Assembly (NCBI GenBank): GCA_002007745.1
Contig: CP019882.1
Span: 1-64,000 of the forward strand
Source: Mycolicibacterium litorale
Lineage (GTDB): Bacteria; Actinomycetota; Actinomycetes; Mycobacteriales; Mycobacteriaceae
DNA: 64,000 nt
Reading direction: 5' to 3'
In this document: positions 58,667 to 64,000 of the stretch, in pieces
Layout of the letters: every line of letters begins with the position of its first letter
Position numbering within the stretch: the first letter of the stretch is position 1
Made by a program: the position numbers and the translations under genes
The notes under the pieces: generated by a model
What the model was told of the DNA's origin: nothing
Databases searched by the model: none
What the model saw: only the letters and a program-made list of their open reading frames with translations

Positions 58667-60025
58667 ATGCAGATCACCACCGACGAAGCCCGCGCGCTGG
58701 GACCCTTCACCTGGCTGAAGAAGCCTGCGGTCGACGGACCCCCCGCCCAACGCCTGCCCGAGGTCATCGACCGGGTGGCGGCGATGCTGGCCGACATCGA
58801 GCGCAACGGCCTCGATGCCGTGCAGCGCTACGCGCGGGATCTCGACGATTGGTCGGGTCCGGTGGAAGTGGATGCCGACGATCTGCGCCGCAGCGGCGAC
58901 GCCCTGCCCGCCGATGTGCGCGAAGCCCTCGAGCTCGGCCATGAGCGCACCAACCGATTCGCCACCGCCCAGCGAGACCACCTCGGCGACTTCGAGATCG
59001 AATTGGCCCCCGGTGTCACCGGCGGGGTCCGGTATGTGCCGGTGTCCCGGGTCGGTTCGTATCTTCCTGCGGGCCGGTTCCCCCTGCTGGCAAGCGCTTT
59101 CATGACCGTCGGCGTGGCCAAGGCCGCCGGGGTGCCCGCGGTGCTGGCCTGCTCACCGCCGTCGGGAGAATACGGCGTGCACCCGGCCGTGCTCTACGGC
59201 GCTTATCTGTCCGGAGCCGACCGGATGTTCGCCCTCGGTGGCGTCCAGGCATTGGGCGCCATGGCCTTCGGGCTGCTTGGTGAGGCGCCGGTCGACATGC
59301 TGGTAGGCGCCGGTAATGCCTACGTGACCGAAGCCAAACGCCAACTGTTCGGCCGAGTCGGCATCGATCTGCTGGCCGGACCGTCCGAAGTCGCCGTGCT
59401 GGCCGACGAGACCGCCGATCCCGAGTGGGTGGCCGCCGATCTGCTGGGCCAGGCCGAGCATGGCCCGAACTCTCCCGCCGCTCTGATCACCACATCGGAG
59501 TCATTGGGCCACAAGGTGATCGAGGCAATCGAGCGTCAGCTGAAGATGCTGACCACCCGCGACGTGGCTGCGGCCGCGTGGCGCGACTACGGGTCGGTGA
59601 TTGTCGCGGCCGATCGTGCGCAGGCTGCGGCGATCAGCGACGTACTCGGCCCCGAGCATCTCGAAGTCCAGACCGCCGACGACGATTACTTCCACAAGGA
59701 ACTGCGCAACTACGGGTCGCTGTTCCTCGGCCCGTGGAGCACGGTGGCATACTCCGACAAGGGCATCGCCGGCACCAATCACGTTCTGCCGACCGGCAAG
59801 ACAGCCCGCTACAACGCGGGATTGTCGGTGTCGCGATTCCTCAAGCCGCTGACCTACCAGCGCGCGCAACGAGAGGCCACCGCGCAGCTGGCACCAGCAG
59901 TGGAGCGGATCTCCGCTTTCGAGGGCCTGGCGGCGCACGAGGCCACCGCCACCGTGCGGATCGACAAGATTGGGCGCCACTCAGGCGCCTTCGCCGGCAC
60001 CCCCGCAGTCAACCGCGGCCGGTGA
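58667..60025 (+). CDS. HisD-family dehydrogenase, catabolic type
   Basis: A 452-residue histidinol-dehydrogenase-fold enzyme starting at ATG 58667. GTG 58637 is a longer option. Zn and catalytic motifs are present: GPSEVAVLAD, DLLGQAEHGPNS (Gln and His ligands), GPEHLEVQ and GTNHVLPTG. HisD enzymes oxidise an amino-alcohol to the acid using two NAD+. It is not next to his biosynthesis genes but heads an operon with an amidase and a permease under a LysR regulator. It therefore probably works in catabolism of histidinol or another alcohol, as do the sulfopropanediol-type members. Confidence 0.88.
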   Translation: MQITTDEARALGPFTWLKKPAVDGPPAQRLPEVIDRVAAMLADIERNGLDAVQRYARDLDDWSGPVEVDADDLRRSGDALPADVREALELGHERTNRFATAQRDHLGDFEIELAPGVTGGVRYVPVSRVGSYLPAGRFPLLASAFMTVGVAKAAGVPAVLACSPPSGEYGVHPAVLYGAYLSGADRMFALGGVQALGAMAFGLLGEAPVDMLVGAGNAYVTEAKRQLFGRVGIDLLAGPSEVAVLADETADPEWVAADLLGQAEHGPNSPAALITTSESLGHKVIEAIERQLKMLTTRDVAAAAWRDYGSVIVAADRAQAAAISDVLGPEHLEVQTADDDYFHKELRNYGSLFLGPWSTVAYSDKGIAGTNHVLPTGKTARYNAGLSVSRFLKPLTYQRAQREATAQLAPAVERISAFEGLAAHEATATVRIDKIGRHSGAFAGTPAVNRGR

Positions 60026-60032
60026 GTCGAAC

Positions 60033-60875
60033 ATGAGCACACGGCTGCAGGTCTCGGCAGTGCCGGTCGACGTCACCATCGGTGACCTGGACGGTAACCT
60101 GCACCGCCTGCGCCGGGCGCTGGCCACGACCCGGCAGTCCGGGCCCCATCTCGTCGTGCTGCCGGAATTAGCCACCAGCGGTTACGTTTTCGGCGACCGG
60201 CGGGAGGCGTGGGAACTCGCACTCACCGCTGACGACGCCAGGCTGACGTCATTGGCGGCGGAGCTGGCACCCGAGACCGTGGCCGTGGTCGGCTTCTGCG
60301 AACGGGACGGCGACGCGCTGTACAACTCCGCGGTGGTTCTCGGCCACAACGAGATATTCGGCCGGTATCGCAAATCCCATCTGTGGGCGGCGGAATGCAC
60401 CATGTTCGCCGCCGGGCCGGAGGCCGGAACGGTGATCGACACACCGATCTGCCGCCTCGGCGTCGTCATCTGCTACGACAACGAATTCCCGGAACTACCA
60501 AGGCGGCTCGCGCTGGCCGGCGCCGAGGTCCTGGCATTGCCGGTCAACTGGCCACTGGTGGACCGGCCGGCCGGTGAGCACCCGCCCGAAGTGGTGCAGG
60601 CGATGGGCGCGGCCCGATCCTCCCGACTGGCGACCGTCATCGCCGACCGGCACGGCAGTGAACGCGGGGTCACGTGGACCGGCGGCACCTGCGTCATCTC
60701 CTCCGACGGCTGGCTGGTCGCCACCGGCGACGCGGCGAGGCCGGCCACCGCGCTGCTCGAGCTGCCCGCGGACAAGTCGCTGGGCGAGTTCAACGACCTG
60801 TTCGCCGATCGCCGGCCCGAACTGTACGGGGACATCGCGGTACCCCGGACCCCTGTCCGCCTCCCCATCTCCTGA
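60033..60875 (+). CDS. Carbon-nitrogen hydrolase (nitrilase superfamily)
   Basis: A 280-residue enzyme from ATG 60033, 7 bp after the hisD-like stop. The Glu-Lys-Cys triad is complete: VVLPELATSGYVF (Glu), GRYRKSHLW (Lys) and VVICYDNEFPELPR (Cys). Such enzymes hydrolyse amides, carbamoyl groups or nitriles. The substrate is not predictable, but linkage to an NCS1 transporter suggests an N-containing compound such as a hydantoin or ureide derivative. Confidence 0.88.
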   Translation: MSTRLQVSAVPVDVTIGDLDGNLHRLRRALATTRQSGPHLVVLPELATSGYVFGDRREAWELALTADDARLTSLAAELAPETVAVVGFCERDGDALYNSAVVLGHNEIFGRYRKSHLWAAECTMFAAGPEAGTVIDTPICRLGVVICYDNEFPELPRRLALAGAEVLALPVNWPLVDRPAGEHPPEVVQAMGAARSSRLATVIADRHGSERGVTWTGGTCVISSDGWLVATGDAARPATALLELPADKSLGEFNDLFADRRPELYGDIAVPRTPVRLPIS

Positions 60876-60887
60876 AGCGAGGAACCC

Positions 60888-62345
60888 GTGTCCAGTGACT
60901 CGTCCGCCATCGAATCCAAGTCCATCGACTGGGTGCCCCTGCAGGACCGCCGCGGAAAGCCGTCAACCCTGTTCCCGCTGTGGTTCATGTCGAATGCCAA
61001 CCTCACCACCCTGGCCACCGGCATGGTCGGCGCGGCGCTGGGCGCGTCGTTCCTCACCTCGCTCGTCGCGATCATCCTCGGGGCGGCAGTCGGCACGGTG
61101 TTCACCGCCTTCCACTCCGCGCAGGGCCCCCAGCTCGGCCTGCCGCAGATGATCCAGTCCCGAGCCCAGTTCGGGTACCGCGGCGTGGTCGTGATCTGCG
61201 CGGTCGTCATCTTCAGCATCGTCGGATTCAACGTGTTCAACCAGATCCTGGCCGGTGACGTGCTGACCATGGTCACCGCCACCGACGCGCGAGATGTGTG
61301 GTTCGTGATCATCACCGCACTCGCACTGGCTTTGGCGATCTTCGGCTACCACTGGATCCACCGGGTCCAGACCTGGCTGACGTGGCTGTTCCTCGCCACG
61401 TTCGGCGTCTTCACGGTGGTGGCGCTGGTGGCCTCCGACGTGCCGGCCGGACAGTTCGGCTTCGGGGGGTTCAGCTGGAGCGCCTTCTTGGTCCAGTTCG
61501 CCGCGGCCGCCGCCTACGCCCTGGGCTGGGCGCCCTACGTCTCGGACTATTCCCGGTACCTGCCCCCGCAGACCAGCCCGCGAAAGGCGTTGTTCCACAC
61601 CTACACCGGCGTGTTCGTCGGTGCAGCCTGGCTGATGGTGCTGGGTGCGTTCGTGGCCGCGTTGTTCGCCGACGCCTCCCCTCTGGAGGCCATCCGTCAG
61701 ACCGCCGACCGCATCCTGCCCGGCTCGGGTCTGTGGCTGCTGGCCGCCGCACTGCCCGGCCTGATCACCGTCATCACCGTCAACATCTACGCGGCGTCGA
61801 TCGAGCTGATCACCGTCGTCGACTCGTTCCGTGCCGTGCAACCCACCCGCCGGCTGCGGGTGACGGCCTGCGCCGTGATCGCGTTGGCAGGTCTGCTCGG
61901 CGCGATCGCCTCCAGCGGTGCGTTCCTGGACAACTTCAGCAGCTTCCTGGTGGTGCTGCTCTACCTGTTGGTGCCGTGGACGTCGGTGAACCTGGTGGAC
62001 TACTACTTCGTCCGGCGTGGCCGCTACGCCGTCCGGGAGATCTTCGTGCCGCACGGCGGGGTGTACGGCACCTGGGGCTGGCGCGGGCTGGCCGCCTACG
62101 GCGTGGGCATCGCCGCGATGATCCCGTTCGTCGTCACCGTCTGGTACACCGGGCCGGTGGCCGCGGCGATGGGTGGCGTGGATATCGCCCTGTTCGTCGG
62201 ACTGTTCGCCTCCGCCGTCGCCTACATCGTGATGGCCCGCTCGTTGGACCTGGCCGCCGAACACGCCAAAGCCGACGACGACGCCCGCGAACACGGCATC
62301 GAAGCCGTCACGTTCGCCGGCCGCGCCGCTCCTGCCGAAAGCTAG
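60888..62345 (+). CDS. NCS1-family nucleobase/hydantoin permease
   Basis: A 485-residue transporter with about twelve membrane helices, starting at GTG 60888 (cgagga upstream). NCS1 features include WFMSNANLTTLATGMVGAALG, the LPQMIQSRAQFGYRG segment after helix 3, VSDYSRYLPP, and VDYYFVRRGRYAVREIF. These proteins import purines, pyrimidines, hydantoins or related compounds with H+ or Na+. It completes the operon 58667-62345 and presumably brings in the substrate. Confidence 0.9.
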   Translation: MSSDSSAIESKSIDWVPLQDRRGKPSTLFPLWFMSNANLTTLATGMVGAALGASFLTSLVAIILGAAVGTVFTAFHSAQGPQLGLPQMIQSRAQFGYRGVVVICAVVIFSIVGFNVFNQILAGDVLTMVTATDARDVWFVIITALALALAIFGYHWIHRVQTWLTWLFLATFGVFTVVALVASDVPAGQFGFGGFSWSAFLVQFAAAAAYALGWAPYVSDYSRYLPPQTSPRKALFHTYTGVFVGAAWLMVLGAFVAALFADASPLEAIRQTADRILPGSGLWLLAAALPGLITVITVNIYAASIELITVVDSFRAVQPTRRLRVTACAVIALAGLLGAIASSGAFLDNFSSFLVVLLYLLVPWTSVNLVDYYFVRRGRYAVREIFVPHGGVYGTWGWRGLAAYGVGIAAMIPFVVTVWYTGPVAAAMGGVDIALFVGLFASAVAYIVMARSLDLAAEHAKADDDAREHGIEAVTFAGRAAPAES

Positions 62346-62350
62346 GCCGG

Positions 62351-63430
62351 TTAGAGCTGTCCGTTGTGACAGAAGCGGTTCCCGCCGGCGCGCTTGGCCT
62401 GGTACATGGCGTCGTCAGCCGCCCGGATCAGGTCGTCGACGAGCTGGAGGTTGGGGACGGCCGTGTCACCCTCGAGCGGCGCGCTGGCTGTGCCGACACT
62501 GGCGGTGACCGGTGCCGGTATGTCGGCGATGGCCTGGCGCAGCCGCTCGGCGTGAACCGTCGGCGCCGGATGGCGGGCGACGTCGGCGATGAGGAACTCC
62601 TCTCCCCCGGCCCGGCCGATCACCGCGGAGCGACGGCAGGCCTTCTCCAGCGCGGCGCTCACCCCGATCAGGGCGGCGTCGCCGGCGGCGTGGCCCTGGG
62701 TGTCGTTGAGCTGCTTGAAGTTGTCGAGATCGATCATCGTGATCATCAGATGTGCGCCGGTGCCGTGGTGGCGCACCATCAGTTCGTAGACCGAGTAGTG
62801 GAACGACCGCCGATTGTGCAGCCCGGTCAGTGGGTCACGGCCCGAGCTGCGCAGGTCGACACGCAACGTGCGCACCAGCGACTCGATACCGAACGGCAGG
62901 CCGATGTTGAGCGCCGCCACGATCGCCACGGCGGCTGCCGCCAGGTACACATCACCGGTGGTGGAGACGACGCGGCCGGCCAGCACCACGGCGCAGATCG
63001 CGGCCACGGCCCCGTTGAGGATCACCTCGCGCCGAGTGTGGAAGTAGGCGACGAACCCGCCGATCACCGCGAACGTGGCGCAGCCCATCAACCCCACGTA
63101 GGCGTTCGAGAACGACAGGCAGGCCGCGGCAATGGTGGCGGTCGAGGTGAGCGAGAACACCGTCGACTGCTGACGGGTGGGCCAGTGCAGGAGGAACGGC
63201 ACCGCGGCGACGGTCGCCAATCCGGCGGCCACGAAACAGATAGTGGTCGTGAGCCGGTTGCCGGGTCCCTCGGGGCTGAACGTCATCAAGGCCGTCGACC
63301 CAGCCAGCAGCGCGGTGGCAGTGAAGATCATCACCCGCCAAAGCCGCTGCAGACCGCGGTCGTGCAGGTAGGCGCTGATCCAGTCGTACTGGTCGGCCTG
63401 ACGGCCCGGCGCACGTCCCCACCGAGCCAT
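62351..63430 (-). CDS. Diguanylate cyclase (GGEEF) with membrane sensor
   Basis: A 359-residue protein from ATG 63430. About six membrane helices (residues ~30-190) precede a GGDEF domain (DPLTGLHNRRSFHYSVYEL, MIDLDNFKQLNDTQGHAAGD, GRAGGEEFLIAD). The active loop is the competent GGEEF form. The allosteric I-site position reads RSAV instead of RxxD, so product inhibition is unlikely. It makes c-di-GMP in response to an unknown membrane signal. Tail-to-tail with the permease, 5 bp apart. Confidence 0.88.
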   Translation of the reverse strand: MARWGRAPGRQADQYDWISAYLHDRGLQRLWRVMIFTATALLAGSTALMTFSPEGPGNRLTTTICFVAAGLATVAAVPFLLHWPTRQQSTVFSLTSTATIAAACLSFSNAYVGLMGCATFAVIGGFVAYFHTRREVILNGAVAAICAVVLAGRVVSTTGDVYLAAAAVAIVAALNIGLPFGIESLVRTLRVDLRSSGRDPLTGLHNRRSFHYSVYELMVRHHGTGAHLMITMIDLDNFKQLNDTQGHAAGDAALIGVSAALEKACRRSAVIGRAGGEEFLIADVARHPAPTVHAERLRQAIADIPAPVTASVGTASAPLEGDTAVPNLQLVDDLIRAADDAMYQAKRAGGNRFCHNGQL

Positions 63431-63547
63431 CAACCACTCCCACAATCTGCCCGGGAACTGCCGCGAATAGTTGCCCCGCCAATCTTGCCAGCGCTTTCTG
63501 GCAACCGCCGCAGCGGCCCGTCGCCCGCCGCCAGCTACCCTGGCCGG

Positions 63548-63814
63548 GTGGGCACTCAACAGGTTGCCGGCGGCGTCGTCCACGACCTTCCCGCCGACCT
63601 GCGCGCGGCGCTGGTGGCCAATGACACCGCGCTCGCGGCGTGGAACGACATCACACCGCTGGCCCGCAACGAGTTCATCTGTTGGGTCGAGGACGCCAAG
63701 CAGGACGCTACCCGTGCGCGCCGGATCCGGCGCACGCAGGAGGAACTGGAAGAGGGCAAACGCCGGCCCTGCTGCTGGCCGGGCTGCAAGCACCGGGAGC
63801 GTACCGGCAGGTAA
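63548..63814 (+). CDS. YdeI/OmdA-family small protein
   Basis: GTG 63548 opens an 88-residue protein: VVHDLPADLRAALVANDTALAAWNDITPLARNEFICWVEDAKQDATRARRIRRTQEELEEGKRRPCCWPGC. This is the OmdA/bacteriocin-protection domain, with conserved WN.(I/L)TP.ARNEFI.W and RRI. The Cys-rich end CCWPGCKHRERTGR may bind metal. The long frame that runs through it from 61298 is antisense-like elsewhere and only its end is real. Confidence 0.75.
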   Translation: MGTQQVAGGVVHDLPADLRAALVANDTALAAWNDITPLARNEFICWVEDAKQDATRARRIRRTQEELEEGKRRPCCWPGCKHRERTGR

Positions 63815-63862
63815 CCGACCGGCCCACAGCTGGCAAACTTGCATGCGGCCATAATGGCGGTC

Positions 63863-64000
63863 ATGGGTCGGTCGGCCGCGGGGCAGCGCGAGGAGCTGTG
63901 GCGCCGCCAGATGCTGATCGTCTACGCGCTGTTCGTGGCCGGGGTGTATTGGCTGGCGGTGCTGTCGTCGCTCACCGACACCACACCGGAGGACACCCGC
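63863..64000 (+). CDS. Small membrane protein, cut by window end
   Basis: ATG 63863 (or ATG 63854 in the same frame) opens MGRSAAGQREELWRRQMLIVYALFVAGVYWLAVLSSLTDTTPEDTR, a basic N-terminus followed by one transmembrane helix (residues ~17-36). The frame is still open at 64000. Not identified. Confidence 0.5.
   Translation, partial: MGRSAAGQREELWRRQMLIVYALFVAGVYWLAVLSSLTDTTPEDTR

Noticed and set aside
58667..60025. Biosynthetic hisD
   Set aside because: No other his genes are nearby, and the operon partners (amidase, NCS1 permease, LysR) indicate a catabolic role.
60963..62294. 443-codon minus-strand frame opposite the NCS1 permease
   Set aside because: His/Gly/Gln-rich product without any domain; a shadow frame.
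61298..63547. 750-codon upstream extension of the OmdA-like gene
   Set aside because: Covers the permease gene out of frame and the cyclase gene antisense; only the last 88 codons resemble a real protein.

Overview
The window is the replication-origin end of a mycobacterial chromosome, most like a rapid-growing Mycolicibacterium. The gene order dnaA-oriC-dnaN-gnd-recF-DUF721-gyrB-gyrA-DUF3566-tRNA-Ile-tRNA-Ala, followed by cwsA-ppiA-PH protein-crgA-DUF881-trpG-pknB-pknA-pbpA-rodA-pstP-fhaB-fhaA-tRNA-Leu, is the conserved mycobacterial core around oriC. High G+C, GTG/TTG starts, an mce operon and WXG/EspC-like secretion substrates agree with this. The species cannot be fixed from the sequence alone.

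Layout. (1) 1-12,020: origin and replication/topology genes plus two tRNAs. (2) 12,157-21,263: a complete eight-gene mce lipid-import operon (yrbEA, yrbEB, mceA-F) inserted between tRNA-Ala and the core serine dehydratase/cwsA block. (3) 21,266-35,798: cell-wall, division and Ser/Thr-phosphorylation core. Six genes fhaB-pstP-rodA-pbpA-pknA-pknB form one minus-strand operon in which every junction is a 4-nt start/stop overlap. (4) 36,025-49,665: an accessory zone after tRNA-Leu, holding a truncated SIR2-like gene, a two-part GNAT protein flanked by element-like repeats, a truncated alpha/beta hydrolase, a MerR/SDR divergent pair, a DJ-1/GlxA divergent pair, small enzymes and two decayed AraC copies. 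(5) 49,666-55,241: two divergent cassettes that each encode a small EspC/WXG-like protein followed by a large WXG-helix protein and then membrane proteins or a lipoprotein. These look like type VII secretion effector loci. (6) 55,245-58,582: an AAC(2')-type acetyltransferase, a TetR regulator, a Clp-N-domain protein, a SnoaL-like protein and a LysR regulator. (7) 58,667-62,345: a compact catabolic operon of HisD-like dehydrogenase, nitrilase-fold amidase and NCS1 permease. (8) A GGEEF diguanylate cyclase, an OmdA-like protein and the start of a membrane protein complete the window.

A strong cross-cutting pattern is that eight genes (recF, SIR2-like, trpG, fhaA, MerR, a lipoprotein, TetR, Clp-N) are each broken by an apparent loss of one G or C at or beside a short G/C run. 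Because recF, trpG and fhaA are normally conserved, uncorrected sequencing error is the simplest explanation. The AraC copies, the SIR2 C-terminus and the hydrolase C-terminus are damaged in other ways and look genuinely decayed.
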